Positions 18,405 to 27,702 of a stretch of DNA of 51,721 nt are shown here, in pieces. Below the pieces are notes generated by a model. That model was given only the letters and a program-made list of their open reading frames with translations. It did not search any database and was not told where the DNA came from. The stretch is from contig MNXU01000069.1 in NCBI GenBank assembly GCA_001872285.1, positions 1-51,721 on the forward strand. Direction: 5' to 3'. Numbering within the stretch: the first letter of the stretch is position 1; every line of letters begins with the position of its first letter. The position numbers were made by a program, and so were the translations under genes. Source of the DNA: Betaproteobacteria bacterium CG2_30_68_42. Lineage in GTDB: Bacteria > Pseudomonadota > Gammaproteobacteria > Burkholderiales > Rhodocyclaceae.

Positions 18405-19832
18405 ATGCAACGTTCGACCAAGATCGTCGCAACCCTCGGCCCCGCGAGTTCGGAGCCGGGGGTGCTCGCGCGCATGCTCGCCGCCGGGGTCGACGTGGTG
18501 CGGCTGAATTTCTCGCACGGGACCGCAGACGATCACCGGCGGCGGGTCGGCGTGCTGCGCGAGGCGGTGCGGCGAATCGGGCGCACGGTCGGCCTGATGG
18601 TCGACCTGCAGGGTCCGAAGATCCGCATCGGGAAGTTCGCCGCAGGAACGGTCGAGCTCGCCCGTGGCGCGCGCTTTACCCTCGACACCTCGCCGGAGCC
18701 GGGCGATTCCACCCGGGTCGGGCTCGACTACCCCGAGCTGGTGCGGGACCTCGAGCCCGGCGCGGTGCTGCTGCTCGATGACGGGCGCATCGTGCTGGAT
18801 GTCGAGCACGTCGCAGCGGCGGCGGTGGGCTGCCGCGTGCGGGTGGGCGGTGGCCTGTCGAACAACAAGGGCATCAACCGCCAGGGCGGGGGCCTGTCTG
18901 CGCCTGCCCTGACCGCCAAGGACAAGGAGGACATCCGCATCGCCGCGCAGCTCAACGCCGACTTCATCGCAGTGTCCTTTCCGAAGTCCGGAGCGGACAT
19001 GCGCATCGCGCGCGAACTGCTCGCCGCCGCCGGCTCGGAGGCGCTGCTCATCGCCAAGATCGAGCGCATCGAGGCCATCGGTGCGCTGGAAGACATCATC
19101 GACGCCTCGGACGGGATCATGGTGGCGCGCGGGGATCTCGCGGTGGAAGTGGGCGATGCCGCGGTGCCCGCGCTGCAGAAGCGCATGATCCGGCTCGCGC
19201 GCGAGCACAACCGGATCGCGATCACCGCCACCCAGATGATGGAGTCCATGATCCACAGCCCGGTGCCCACGCGCGCCGAGGTCTCGGATGTCGCCAACGC
19301 GGTGCTCGACGGCACGGATGCGGTGATGCTCTCGGCGGAGACCGCGACCGGGGAGTACCCGGTCGAGACGGTGGAGGCGATGGCGCGCGTGTGCGTCGAG
19401 GCCGAGAAGTCGCACGAGGTCACGCTGGAGCGGCATTTCCTCGACCGCGTGTTCTCGCGCATCGACCAGTCGATCGCCATGGCCGCGCTGTTCGCCGCCT
19501 ATCACCTCAAGGCCAAGGCGATCGCCGCGCTGACGCAGTCTGGATCGACTGCGCTGTGGATGTCGCGCATCAACACCGGCGTGCCGATCTACGCGCTCAC
19601 ACCGGAGATCCGCACGCGTTACAAGGTGAGCCTGTTCCGCGACGTCCAGCCGCTGATGATGCGCTACAACGAACATGACCGCGACGAGCTGCTGCGCGAA
19701 GCCGAGCAGGCGCTCATCGATGCGGGAGCGGTCGTGCCCGGCGACATGATCGTGCTCACCATCGGCGAGCCGATCGGCAAGGCCGGCGGAACGAATACCA
19801 TGAAAATCGTCACCGTAGGCGATCAGCACTAG
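18405..19832 (+). CDS. pyk: pyruvate kinase
   Basis: Pyruvate kinase converts phosphoenolpyruvate and ADP to pyruvate and ATP. The 475-residue protein has the barrel start RSTKIVATLGPAS, the substrate motif LNFSHG, the catalytic segment IAKIERIEAI, the metal/substrate motif MVARGDLAVE and TATQMMESMI. A regulatory C-terminal domain is present. The ATG at 18405 matches the family's start, but no purine-rich binding site lies upstream; the leader is a heptamer-repeat hairpin instead. Its place between pgk and fba is common in betaproteobacteria. Confidence 0.97.
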   Translation: MQRSTKIVATLGPASSEPGVLARMLAAGVDVVRLNFSHGTADDHRRRVGVLREAVRRIGRTVGLMVDLQGPKIRIGKFAAGTVELARGARFTLDTSPEPGDSTRVGLDYPELVRDLEPGAVLLLDDGRIVLDVEHVAAAAVGCRVRVGGGLSNNKGINRQGGGLSAPALTAKDKEDIRIAAQLNADFIAVSFPKSGADMRIARELLAAAGSEALLIAKIERIEAIGALEDIIDASDGIMVARGDLAVEVGDAAVPALQKRMIRLAREHNRIAITATQMMESMIHSPVPTRAEVSDVANAVLDGTDAVMLSAETATGEYPVETVEAMARVCVEAEKSHEVTLERHFLDRVFSRIDQSIAMAALFAAYHLKAKAIAALTQSGSTALWMSRINTGVPIYALTPEIRTRYKVSLFRDVQPLMMRYNEHDRDELLREAEQALIDAGAVVPGDMIVLTIGEPIGKAGGTNTMKIVTVGDQH

Positions 19833-19892
19833 CGCGGCCGGCAGGAAAGCCGCACGGCGCGCTCCCCGAGACCTCACTTCAAGGAGACAGCA

Positions 19893-20957
19893 ATGCCACT
19901 GGTAGCGATGCGACAGCTTCTCGATCATGCCGCCGAGAACGGCTACGGCCTGCCGGCGTTCAACGTGAACAACCTCGAACAGGTGCGCGCCATCATGGAA
20001 GCGGCCGACGAGACCGGCAGCCCGGTCATCATGCAGGGCTCGGCGGGTGCGCGCAAATACGCCGGCGAGGCATTCCTGCGCCACCTGATCGAGGCCGCCA
20101 TCGAGGCCTATCCGCACATCCCGGTGGTGATGCACCAGGACCACGGCGCGAGCCCGGCGGTGTGCGTCCAGGCGATCCGCTCGGGATTTTCCAGCGTCAT
20201 GATGGACGGCTCGCTGATGGAGGACGCGAAGACGCCCTCGAGCTACGAGTACAACGTTTCCGTGACCTCCGGCGTGGTCGGCATGGCGCATGCCATCGGC
20301 GTTTCGGTCGAGGGCGAGCTGGGCGTGCTCGGCTCGCTGGAGACGATGAAGGGCGACAAGGAGGACGGCCACGGCGCGGAAGGAAAGATGACGCGCGAGC
20401 AGCTCCTGACCGACCCCGACCAGGCCGCCGACTTCGTCCGCAGGACCGGCGTGGACGCCCTGGCAATCGCCATCGGAACCTCGCACGGAGCCTACAAGTT
20501 CACCCGCAAGCCGACCGGGGACATTCTCGCGATCGAGCGCATCAAGGAGATCCACGCGCGCATCCCCAACACCCACCTGGTGATGCACGGGTCTTCCAGC
20601 GTGCCACAGGAGTGGCTGGAGATCATCCGCAAGTACGGCGGGCAGATGAAGGAGACCTACGGCGTGCCGGTCGAGGAAATCGTGACCGGAATCGAACACG
20701 GCGTGCGCAAGGTAAACATCGACACCGACATCCGGCTGGCGATGAGCGGCGCGACCCGGCGCTACCTCGCGGAGAAGCCCTCCGACTTCGACCCGCGCAA
20801 GTTCCTGGCCGAGGCCCAGAAGGCCGCCCGCGAAATCTGCAAGGCGCGCTACGAGGCGTTCGGCGCGGCCGGCCAGGCGGCGAAGATCAAACCGATCCCG
20901 CTCGAGAAGATGGCGGAGCGCTACCGGAAGGGCGAACTGAACCAGATCGTCAAGTAG
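19893..20957 (+). CDS. fba: class II fructose-bisphosphate aldolase (Calvin-cycle subtype)
   Basis: This zinc aldolase joins or splits dihydroxyacetone phosphate and aldose phosphates (fructose and sedoheptulose bisphosphates). The 354-residue length and the start [19 protein letters not shown] are those of the Calvin-cycle subtype. HQDHGAS (His81, Asp83, His84) holds a zinc ligand and the catalytic Asp. [20 protein letters not shown] and MHGSSSVP hold further metal and phosphate ligands. AAGGAGACAGCA precedes the ATG. It closes the tkt-gap-pgk-pyk-fba block. Confidence 0.98.
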   Translation: MPLVAMRQLLDHAAENGYGLPAFNVNNLEQVRAIMEAADETGSPVIMQGSAGARKYAGEAFLRHLIEAAIEAYPHIPVVMHQDHGASPAVCVQAIRSGFSSVMMDGSLMEDAKTPSSYEYNVSVTSGVVGMAHAIGVSVEGELGVLGSLETMKGDKEDGHGAEGKMTREQLLTDPDQAADFVRRTGVDALAIAIGTSHGAYKFTRKPTGDILAIERIKEIHARIPNTHLVMHGSSSVPQEWLEIIRKYGGQMKETYGVPVEEIVTGIEHGVRKVNIDTDIRLAMSGATRRYLAEKPSDFDPRKFLAEAQKAAREICKARYEAFGAAGQAAKIKPIPLEKMAERYRKGELNQIVK

Positions 20958-21026
20958 GTTGCGGGCTGGCGGGGCAGGCGCCACCGCCCGCTCGAAACGC
21001 GCTGCGACAGGCCCGATCGCGCAAAG

Positions 21027-21476
21027 ATGGACGTCCGCTCGCATACGCTGGATCGCATCCGCAGGTTCTTCAGCGGCGGACTCGACGTCGTCGAGCTCGC
21101 CGGCCTGCTGGTGATCGCGTTCGCCACCACGGTGGCGAGTTTCCAGGAAGTGGCGGGGATGATCGCGGCCCAGCGCGTGAGCCTGGCCGACCTGCTGCTG
21201 CTGTTCCTGTACCTCGAAGTGCTGGCGATGATCGGGCAGTACTTCAAGTCGGGCCATGTTCCGGTGCGCTATCCGCTGTACATCGCGATGGTCGCGCTCG
21301 CGCGCTATCTCATCCTGGACGTGAAGAACCTGACCGAGTGGCGGATGCTCGCGGTGGCCGCCGCGATCTTCCTCATCGCCGCGGGCGTGCTGGTGCTGCG
21401 CTACGGGCACGTGCGCTTTCCCTATCCGGAGGACCAGCCCGGCAGCAGTGCGTCCAAGCCGTATGTGCGCCAGTAG
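21027..21476 (+). CDS. phosphate-starvation-inducible PsiE family membrane protein
   Basis: This 149-residue inner-membrane protein has about four hydrophobic segments (VVELAGLLVIAFATTV, LADLLLLFLYLEVLAMIG, LYIAMVALARYLIL and LAVAAAIFLIAAGVLVL). The pattern LLLFLYLEVLAMIGQYFKSGHVPVRYPLYIA is characteristic of the PsiE family, named for phosphate-starvation induction in E. coli; its molecular role is unknown. It sits 69 bp after fba. Its last 14 bp overlap the chosen start of the CbbY-like gene, so the two are probably co-translated. Confidence 0.9.
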   Translation: MDVRSHTLDRIRRFFSGGLDVVELAGLLVIAFATTVASFQEVAGMIAAQRVSLADLLLLFLYLEVLAMIGQYFKSGHVPVRYPLYIAMVALARYLILDVKNLTEWRMLAVAAAIFLIAAGVLVLRYGHVRFPYPEDQPGSSASKPYVRQ

Positions 21477-22185
21477 GCTTGAGGCGCTGATCCTCGACGT
21501 CGATGGCACGCTGGCCGACACCGAGCGCGACGGCCATCGTCCCGCGTTCAACGCCGCCTTCAGGGAAGCCGGCCTCGATTGGCAATGGGATGAGGCGCTC
21601 TACGGCGAGCTGCTGGAGGTGACCGGCGGCAAGGAGCGCATCCGGCATTTCGCGCAGACGCGACAGCCCGACTTCACTCGCCGTCCCGACTATGACGAAT
21701 TCGTGGCTGCGCTACACCGGGCGAAGACCCGCCATTACGTGGCCGCGGTGGCCGGAGGTTCGATTCCGCTGCGACCGGGTGTGGCGCGGTTACTGCGCGA
21801 AGCGCGTGCCGCGGGCCTGCGGCTCGCGATCGCCACCACGACGACACCCGAGAACGTCGCCGCGCTGCTCGTGCCCGCGCTCGGCGCCGATTTAATGTCC
21901 TTGTTCGAGGTCGTCGGTGCGGGCGATGTGGTGCCGGCCAAGAAGCCCGCCCCCGACATCTACCTCTGGGTGCTCGAACGGCTGGGGCTTGCGGCCGCCT
22001 CCTGCCTCGCCTTCGAGGACTCCGAAAACGGTCTGCGCGCCGCGCTCGGGGCGGGAGTCCCGGCGCTGGTCACGCCTTCCGGCTACACCCGCGGCCAGTG
22101 CTTCACCGGCGCCCTCGCGGTGCTCCCCGATCTCGGCGGCGTCGGCCTGGAGGAGATCGAGCTGTTACAGCGGGGTCAGGTCTAG
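21463..22185 (+). CDS. cbbY: HAD-superfamily hydrolase, CbbY-like
   Basis: This 240-residue haloacid-dehalogenase-type phosphatase has motif I DVDGTLAD (Asp12 and Asp14), a helical cap, motif II ATTTTPENV and a Lys/Asp region KKPAPDIYLWVLERLG with FEDSENGL. CbbY-type enzymes occur in cbb operons, and characterised ones dephosphorylate xylulose-1,5-bisphosphate, a RuBisCO inhibitor. The position at the end of the carbon-fixation block supports that role by inference. I chose ATG 21463, inside the end of the psiE-like gene. GTG 21448 is a possible longer start. Confidence 0.88.
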   Translation: MCASRLEALILDVDGTLADTERDGHRPAFNAAFREAGLDWQWDEALYGELLEVTGGKERIRHFAQTRQPDFTRRPDYDEFVAALHRAKTRHYVAAVAGGSIPLRPGVARLLREARAAGLRLAIATTTTPENVAALLVPALGADLMSLFEVVGAGDVVPAKKPAPDIYLWVLERLGLAAASCLAFEDSENGLRAALGAGVPALVTPSGYTRGQCFTGALAVLPDLGGVGLEEIELLQRGQV

Positions 22186-22188
22186 AAT
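22183..22188 (+). promoter_or_regulatory. candidate -10 element between cbbY and purC
   Basis: TAGAAT overlaps the end of the cbbY-like gene, and six bases later an ATG (22195) opens a 33-codon frame ending at 22296. It could drive purC with a 5' leader. A second AT-rich spot (GATAATTC at about 22291) is nearer purC. No coding support exists for the short frame. Confidence 0.25.
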
Positions 22189-22326
22189 CGTAGCATGACC
22201 CGCGCCGGCTCCGGGACCGCCCGTGTTACCGTCTCGGTGCCTCGCCCGCGCCTTGCGCGCGCCATCGCCCACCTGCGGCCGGGGTTTCCGGGATAATTCG
22301 GGTTCGTTCTTCGACCGGGAAGCGCC

Positions 22327-23223
22327 ATGAGCACAACCGCCTTAGAGTCCCACATCGCCAGCCTGCCGCTCGTCGGACGCGGCAAGGTGCGCGACATCTA
22401 CGCGGTGAGCGACAATAAGCTTCTGATCGTCACCACCGACCGGCTGTCGGCCTTCGACGTCATCCTGCCTGATCCGATTCCGGACAAGGGCCGGGTGCTC
22501 ACCGCGGTTTCGAACTTCTGGTTCGCCCGGCTCGCCCACATCGTGCCCAATCATCTCACCGGCATCGACCCGGAATCGGTGGTTCGCGGCGAGGACGAGC
22601 GCGCACAGGTGCGCGGCCGCGCGGTCGTGGTCAGGCGGTTGAAGCCGCTGCCGATCGAAGCGGTCGTGCGCGGCTACCTGAGCGGTTCCGGCTGGAAGGA
22701 TTACCTGGCGAGCGGCGCCGTGTGCGGGATCCGGCTTCCCGCGGGAATGAAGCTCGCTCAGCGGCTGCCGCAACCCCTCTTCACCCCTGCCACCAAGGCG
22801 GAAGCCGGCGCGCATGACGAGAACATCGACTTCGCCGCGACCTGCACGCTCCTTGGCGAGCAGACCGCGGCGCGGGTGCGCGATCTGGCGCTGCGCCTGT
22901 ACACCGAGGCATCTGCCCATGCGACCGCCTGCGGCATCCTGATCGCCGACACCAAGTTCGAGTTCGGGCTCGACGCGGCCGGGACGATCCATCTTATCGA
23001 CGAGGCGCTGACCCCCGATTCCTCGCGCTTCTGGCCTGCCGACGCCTACCGCGAAGGCGTGAGCCCGCCGAGCTTCGACAAGCAGTACGTGCGCGACTAC
23101 CTCGAGACGCTGGACTGGAACAAGCGCGCGCCCGGTCCGGAACTTCCCGCGGAAGTGATTGCCAGAACGAGCGCGAAATACCGCGAGGCATGCCGTCGGC
23201 TGACCGGATCGGCGCCCGATTGA
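22327..23223 (+). CDS. purC: phosphoribosylaminoimidazole-succinocarboxamide synthase
   Basis: PurC (SAICAR synthase) joins aspartate to CAIR with ATP in purine biosynthesis. The 298-residue protein is of the longer bacterial/yeast-like type. Motifs include [11 protein letters not shown], the nucleotide-site segment [23 protein letters not shown], and the substrate signature [33 protein letters not shown] near the C terminus is typical. It stands alone, separated from the other purine genes in the window (purH, purD). Confidence 0.97.
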   Translation: MSTTALESHIASLPLVGRGKVRDIYAVSDNKLLIVTTDRLSAFDVILPDPIPDKGRVLTAVSNFWFARLAHIVPNHLTGIDPESVVRGEDERAQVRGRAVVVRRLKPLPIEAVVRGYLSGSGWKDYLASGAVCGIRLPAGMKLAQRLPQPLFTPATKAEAGAHDENIDFAATCTLLGEQTAARVRDLALRLYTEASAHATACGILIADTKFEFGLDAAGTIHLIDEALTPDSSRFWPADAYREGVSPPSFDKQYVRDYLETLDWNKRAPGPELPAEVIARTSAKYREACRRLTGSAPD

Positions 23224-23297
23224 GGCGCCCGCGGTGCGCGGCCGGGCTCGCGTCGCGCGCGACGCCCGTAGATGAACCGACCCGCAGGATCCTCAGG

Positions 23298-25337
23298 ATG
23301 AATCCCCTGCTCGACTTCAGCGACCTGCCGCGCTTCGACACGACCCGGCCCGAACACGTCGCGCCCGCGGTGACGCAGCTCATCGCCGAGGAGCGCGCAC
23401 TGATCGAGCGCCTGGCGACGCAGGCACCGGCCACCTGGGACGGTTTCGCCGCGCCATTCTTCGACGGCGGCGAGCGGCTCTCGCGCGCCTGGGGCATCGT
23501 CGGCCATCTCCATGGAGTGCTCGACGTCCCGCAGTGGCGCGAGGCCTACAACGCGATGCTGCCGGAGGTCACGCGCTTCTACAGCGAGCTCGGCCAGGAC
23601 CTGCGGCTGTTCGACAAGTTCAGGGGGATCACCGCCGGGCCGGACTTCGCGCGGCTGCCGGCGGTGCGCAGGCGGATCGCCGAGTGCGAGATCCGCGACT
23701 TCCGTCTCGCCGGCGCCGAGCTACCCGAGGAGCGCAAGCCGCGCTTCCGGGCGATCCAGCAGGAACTCGCCCGCCTCGGTGCGAAGTTCCAGGAAAACCT
23801 GCTTGACGCGACCAATGCGTTCGTCATCGACGTGAAATCGCCCTCCGAGGTCGCCGGCATTCCCGAGGATGTCCTGAAGAGTGCGCGGATCCTCGCGCAG
23901 GAGCAGGGGCGCGACGGCTGGAGTTTCAACCTGCACGCGCCGTCCTATGTCCCGGTGATGCAGTACGCCGATAACCGCACGCTTCGCGAGAGGCTCTACC
24001 GCGCCTACGCGACGCGTGCCTCGGAGTTCGGGCGGCCGGAGTTGGACAACGGGCCGCTCATCCGCGAGATCCTCGCCCTGCGCTCGGAAGAGGCGGGGAT
24101 GCTGGGCTATGCGAGCTATGCCGAGCTGTCACTGGTGCCGAAGATGGCCGAGACTCCCGCTCAGGTGGCGGACTTCCTGCGCGAACTCGCCGCGCGCGCG
24201 CGGCCGTTCGCCGAGCGTGACGTCGAGGAGCTGCGCGAATGCGCACGCACCGAACTCGGGCTCGATCGGCTCGAATCCTGGGATCTGGCCTGGGCATCGG
24301 AGAAGCTGCGCCAGCGCCGCTACGACTTTTCCGAGCAGGAGGTCAAGCGCTACTTCCCGGAGGACGCGGTGCTGGCCGGGCTGTTCGGAGTCGTCGAGGC
24401 GCTCTACGGCGTGCGCATCCTCCCGGACGCCGGGCCCGCCTGGCATGGCGACGTGAGCCTGCGGCGCATCGAGCGCGACGGGCGGCTGGTCGGCCGTTTC
24501 TACCTCGACCTGCACGCCCGCGACACCAAGCGCGGCGGCGCATGGATGGACGAAGCGATGAGCCGGCGGCGTACGCACACCGGCATCCAGACCCCGGTGG
24601 CCTACATCAACTGCAACTTCTCCTCACCGGTCGGCGGTTCTCCCGCGCTGCTCACGCACGACGAGGTGCTCACGCTCTTCCACGAGACCGGGCACGCCCT
24701 CCACCACCTGCTCACCGAGGTCGATGAGCTCGCGGCCTCGGGCATTCATGGCGTGGAGTGGGACGCGGTCGAGCTGCCGTCGCAGTTCATGGAGAACTTC
24801 TGCTGGGAATGGGACGTGCTGCGCCGGATGAGCCGTCATGTCGAGACCGGCGAGAGCCTGCCGCGGGCGCTGTTCGAGCGCATGCTCGCCGCGAAGAACT
24901 TCCAGAGCGGCATGCAGACGCTGCGTCAGATCGAGTTCTCGCTGTTCGATCTGCGGCTGCATCACGACTTCGATCCGAAGGGTGACGCGGGTGTGCTCGA
25001 TCTGCTCGAGGAAGTTCGCGACGAGGTCGCGGTGATCCGGCCGCCGGACTGGAACCGGTTCCCGGACAGCTTCTCGCACATCTTCGCGGGCGGTTACGGG
25101 GCGGGCTACTACAGCTACAAGTGGGCGGAGGTGCTCTCGGCGGATGCCTACGAGGCATTCGAGGAGGCGGCGCGCGCCGGCGCACCCGTGCCCGATCCGG
25201 CCACCGGCGAGCGCTTCCGGCGCGAGGTGCTGGCCACCGGAGGCAGCCGCCCGGCGATCGAGTCCTTCACCGCCTTCCGCGGGCGCGCGCCGCGCATCGA
25301 TGCCCTGCTGCGTCACGATGGTATGATCGCAGCGTGA
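23298..25337 (+). CDS. prlC: oligopeptidase A (M3 family zinc metallopeptidase)
   Basis: Oligopeptidase A degrades short peptides, including cleaved signal peptides, in the cytoplasm. The 679-residue protein has the zinc motif HETGH (His462, Glu463, His466) within LFHETGHALHH, and downstream HGVEWDAVELPSQFMENF, which contributes the third ligand. FAGGYGAGYYSYKWAEVLSADAY is a C-terminal M3 signature. The ATG at 23298 follows CTCAGG. It is followed within 20 bp by the DUF4124-glutaredoxin gene. Confidence 0.96.
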   Translation: MNPLLDFSDLPRFDTTRPEHVAPAVTQLIAEERALIERLATQAPATWDGFAAPFFDGGERLSRAWGIVGHLHGVLDVPQWREAYNAMLPEVTRFYSELGQDLRLFDKFRGITAGPDFARLPAVRRRIAECEIRDFRLAGAELPEERKPRFRAIQQELARLGAKFQENLLDATNAFVIDVKSPSEVAGIPEDVLKSARILAQEQGRDGWSFNLHAPSYVPVMQYADNRTLRERLYRAYATRASEFGRPELDNGPLIREILALRSEEAGMLGYASYAELSLVPKMAETPAQVADFLRELAARARPFAERDVEELRECARTELGLDRLESWDLAWASEKLRQRRYDFSEQEVKRYFPEDAVLAGLFGVVEALYGVRILPDAGPAWHGDVSLRRIERDGRLVGRFYLDLHARDTKRGGAWMDEAMSRRRTHTGIQTPVAYINCNFSSPVGGSPALLTHDEVLTLFHETGHALHHLLTEVDELAASGIHGVEWDAVELPSQFMENFCWEWDVLRRMSRHVETGESLPRALFERMLAAKNFQSGMQTLRQIEFSLFDLRLHHDFDPKGDAGVLDLLEEVRDEVAVIRPPDWNRFPDSFSHIFAGGYGAGYYSYKWAEVLSADAYEAFEEAARAGAPVPDPATGERFRREVLATGGSRPAIESFTAFRGRAPRIDALLRHDGMIAA

Positions 25338-25356
25338 CTTGCCTGGCGAGGCTGCG

Positions 25357-25890
25357 ATGAAGGCGATCGGACCCGGTTTCGCTCTCCTGCTGATGTTGTC
25401 CGGCTCGGTCTGGGCGCAACAGGCCTACCGCTGGGTGGAGAAGGACGGGCGCGTGGTCTATTCAGACCAGGTGCCGCCCGCGGGAGTGCGCGATGTGCGC
25501 CAGCTCGGCGGGCAACCCGGGGTCATCGAGTCGACGCCGTCCTACGCGCTGCAGAAGGCGCAGCAGGATTTCCCGGTGAGCTTCTATCGCGGCGTCGAGT
25601 GCGATGCGGCCTGCACGGATGCGCGCGCGCTGCTCCAGAAGCGCGGGACCCCGTTCACCGAGGTGAGCCTGAGGACCGCGGAGGACCACGCCGGCTTCCG
25701 GCAGGCATTCGGGAGCAAGGAGGTTTCGGTGCCCTCGCTGATCGTCGGCAGCCAGAAGCAGATCGGATTCGAACCCGGCCTCTGGAACCGCATGCTGGAT
25801 GATGCCGGCTACCCGCGCACGGGTGTGGCGCCGGCCGCCGCCGCGGGCGGCGCGCGCAGCCCGGCTTCGGCGAATCCACCCCCGCGCTGA
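25357..25890 (+). CDS. exported DUF4124 and glutaredoxin-like protein
   Basis: This 177-residue protein begins with a likely signal peptide (hydrophobic GFALLLMLSGSVWA, cleavage near residue 21). A DUF4124-type segment follows (QAYRWVEKDGRVVYSDQVPP), a short beta domain seen in many proteobacterial envelope proteins. The second half resembles glutaredoxin: VSFYRGVECDAAC, then EVSVPSLIVGSQKQIGF with the cis-Pro context. The cysteines are spaced C-x3-C (82 and 86), not the classical CxxC. The C-terminal tail is Ala/Pro-rich. A periplasmic thiol role is likely but unproven. It lies between prlC and xthA. Confidence 0.88.
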   Translation: MKAIGPGFALLLMLSGSVWAQQAYRWVEKDGRVVYSDQVPPAGVRDVRQLGGQPGVIESTPSYALQKAQQDFPVSFYRGVECDAACTDARALLQKRGTPFTEVSLRTAEDHAGFRQAFGSKEVSVPSLIVGSQKQIGFEPGLWNRMLDDAGYPRTGVAPAAAAGGARSPASANPPPR

Positions 25891-25972
25891 GCGGGCGGGG
25901 CCTGGCGCGAGGCCGCGGGCCGCGGCGCACGCCGCTTGAACGGCAAACACGGTGCGCGTTTCCGGGAACCCA

Positions 25973-26737
25973 ATGAAGATCGCCACCTGGAACGTCAATT
26001 CCCTCAAGGTTCGTTTGCCCCAGGTGCTGGAATGGCTGGCGCTGGAGCGGCCGGATGTCCTGTGCCTGCAGGAGACCAAGGTCCCGGATGAAGCATTTCC
26101 GTCGGATGCGCTCGCTCACGCGGGCTACTCGGCGCTGTTCGCGGGGCAGAAAACCTACAACGGCGTCGCCGTCCTCGCGACGCACGCCCCCACCCTGGTC
26201 GCGACCGGCATCCCCGGCTTCGCCGACGAGCAGAAGCGGCTGATCGCCGCCGACTGCGACGGCATCCGCATCGTCTGTGCGTATTTTCCGAACGGACAGG
26301 CGGTGGGCAGCGACAAGTTCGCCTACAAGCTCGCATGGATAGCGGCGCTCACCGGGTGGCTGCGCAGTGAACTGGCGAAGCATCCCGAGATGCTGCTGCT
26401 GGGCGATCTCAACATCGCTCCCGAGGATCGCGATGTCCACGACCCCAAGGCCTGGGAGGGGCAGGTGCTGTGTTCGGAGCCGGAGCGCGCGGCGTTCCGC
26501 GCGCTGACCGCGCTGGGCTTCGCGGATGGCTTCCGCCTGTTCGAGCAGCCCGAGCGCGCATTCACCTGGTGGGACTACCGGATGGCGGCGTTCCGCCGCA
26601 ACCTGGGGCTGCGCATCGATCACGTGCTCGTCGCTCCCGCGCTGGTGCCGCGCGCGCGCGCCTGCCGGATCGATCCGGAACCGCGGCGCGCCGAGCGTCC
26701 CTCGGATCATGCGCCCGTCATCCTGGAGCTGGGATGA
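25973..26737 (+). CDS. xthA: exodeoxyribonuclease III
   Basis: ExoIII is an apurinic/apyrimidinic endonuclease and 3'-5' exonuclease in base-excision repair. The 254-residue protein has the expected motifs: [26 protein letters not shown], a YFPNG segment, [14 protein letters not shown] and the terminal [10 protein letters not shown], whose His is catalytic. The ATG at 25973 gives the canonical start; an upstream in-frame GTG is less likely. Its stop overlaps the Crp/Fnr start as ATGA, so the two genes are translationally linked. Confidence 0.96.
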   Translation: MKIATWNVNSLKVRLPQVLEWLALERPDVLCLQETKVPDEAFPSDALAHAGYSALFAGQKTYNGVAVLATHAPTLVATGIPGFADEQKRLIAADCDGIRIVCAYFPNGQAVGSDKFAYKLAWIAALTGWLRSELAKHPEMLLLGDLNIAPEDRDVHDPKAWEGQVLCSEPERAAFRALTALGFADGFRLFEQPERAFTWWDYRMAAFRRNLGLRIDHVLVAPALVPRARACRIDPEPRRAERPSDHAPVILELG

Positions 26738-27408
26738 GCGCCACTGCCCAGCCCGACCTCGCGACGCTGTTCGCCCTCTATCCGGTCTTCGCGGCCGTGC
26801 CCCGCACGCTCGCCGAGCGCTGTTTCGCCCGCGGCCAGGTATTGCGCGTTCCCGGCGGGACGGTGCTCTTCGACGAACACAATCCCTGCCGCGGATTTCC
26901 GCTGGTGCTGGAGGGTTCGATCCGCGTCGCGAAAGCGGCACCCAACGGTCGCGAGCTGCCGTTGTATCGCGTGGGGCCGGGCGAGACCTGCATCATCACC
27001 TCGAGCTGCCTGCTCGCCCGTGCCGACTACAGTGCGCGCGGCGTGGCCGAAATCGAGACCGCGCTCATGATGCTCACCCGCGAATGCTTTGCGGCGCTGC
27101 TCGACCAGCCGCCATTCCGTGACTTCCTGTTCACCCTGTTCGCCGAACGCGTCGCCGGCCTGATGCAGCTCGTCGAAGAGGTGGCCTTCCGCAAGCTCGA
27201 TCAGCGCCTGGCCGCGCTGCTGCTCGGCAAGGGGCGCATGGTGCGCACCACCCACCAGCATCTCGCCGACGAGCTGGGCAGCGTGCGCGAGATCGTCAGC
27301 CGGCTGCTCAAGGGCTTCGCAGACGACGGGCTGGTCGCGCTCGGGCGCGAGCAGGTGGAGATCCTGGATCCCGCCGGACTGCGGCGCATCGCCGCGGCGG
27401 GCCGCTGA
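26734..27408 (+). CDS. Crp/Fnr family transcriptional regulator
   Basis: This 224-residue protein has an N-terminal cyclic-nucleotide-binding-like barrel (about 15-130) and a C-terminal winged helix with [23 protein letters not shown], whose [10 protein letters not shown] is the recognition helix. Classical cAMP-contact residues are not evident. Two cysteines in [12 protein letters not shown] may be sensory, by inference. It starts inside the xthA stop. Immediately downstream is a perfect 16-bp palindrome and then a DUF2892 gene, a pairing I recall from many betaproteobacteria. It probably activates that gene. Confidence 0.92.
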   Translation: MSATAQPDLATLFALYPVFAAVPRTLAERCFARGQVLRVPGGTVLFDEHNPCRGFPLVLEGSIRVAKAAPNGRELPLYRVGPGETCIITSSCLLARADYSARGVAEIETALMMLTRECFAALLDQPPFRDFLFTLFAERVAGLMQLVEEVAFRKLDQRLAALLLGKGRMVRTTHQHLADELGSVREIVSRLLKGFADDGLVALGREQVEILDPAGLRRIAAAGR

Positions 27409-27413
27409 GAAGC

Positions 27414-27429
27414 TGTAACCGAGGTTACA
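27414..27429 (+). promoter_or_regulatory. perfect palindrome, likely Crp/Fnr-family operator
   Basis: TGTAACC and GGTTACA flank a 2-bp centre, giving a perfect 16-bp dyad 5 bp after the regulator's stop. A TCTAAT at 27452-27457 could be the -10 of the DUF2892 gene; its start point near 27464 puts the dyad centre near -42, the class II activator position. Confidence 0.75.
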
Positions 27430-27491
27430 TATCCGCGCCCCGGTGCGATGGTCTAATGCGCGTGCAGTTTCACCAACCGGAGGACGAACGC

Positions 27492-27692
27492 ATGAAGAAT
27501 GTCGGTGGATTCGACAAGATTGCCCGCATCGTGGCGGGCGTGGTGCTGATCGTGCTCGCAGTCATGGGCATCGGCGCGCCCTGGACGTGGATCGGCGTGG
27601 TGCCGCTCGTGACCGGCCTGATGGGCTGGTGCCCGCTCTACGCGGTGCTCGGCCTGCGTACCTGCCCGCTCGCGGAAAAGAAGGCGTCCTGA
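27492..27692 (+). CDS. DUF2892 (YgaP-type) small membrane protein
   Basis: This 66-residue protein has two hydrophobic segments (IARIVAGVVLIVLAVMGIG and WTWIGVVPLVTGLMGWCPLYAVLGL), followed by TCPL, matching the DUF2892 domain, which also forms the membrane part of the YgaP rhodanese. The start MKNVGGFDKIARI is typical. The ATG at 27492 is used; GGAGGACGAACGC precedes it. It follows the Crp/Fnr gene and its palindrome, so it is likely that regulator's target. It converges on rsmA with a 10-bp gap. A role in sulfur or redox stress is suggested only by family associations. Confidence 0.9.
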   Translation: MKNVGGFDKIARIVAGVVLIVLAVMGIGAPWTWIGVVPLVTGLMGWCPLYAVLGLRTCPLAEKKAS

Positions 27693-27702
27693 GCGGACGC
27701 TC

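Noticed and set aside
18216-21551. A 1,111-codon minus-strand frame opposite pyk, fba and the psiE-like gene.
   Set aside because: Its length reflects codon bias of the sense genes; the translation is His/Arg/Asp-rich without domains.
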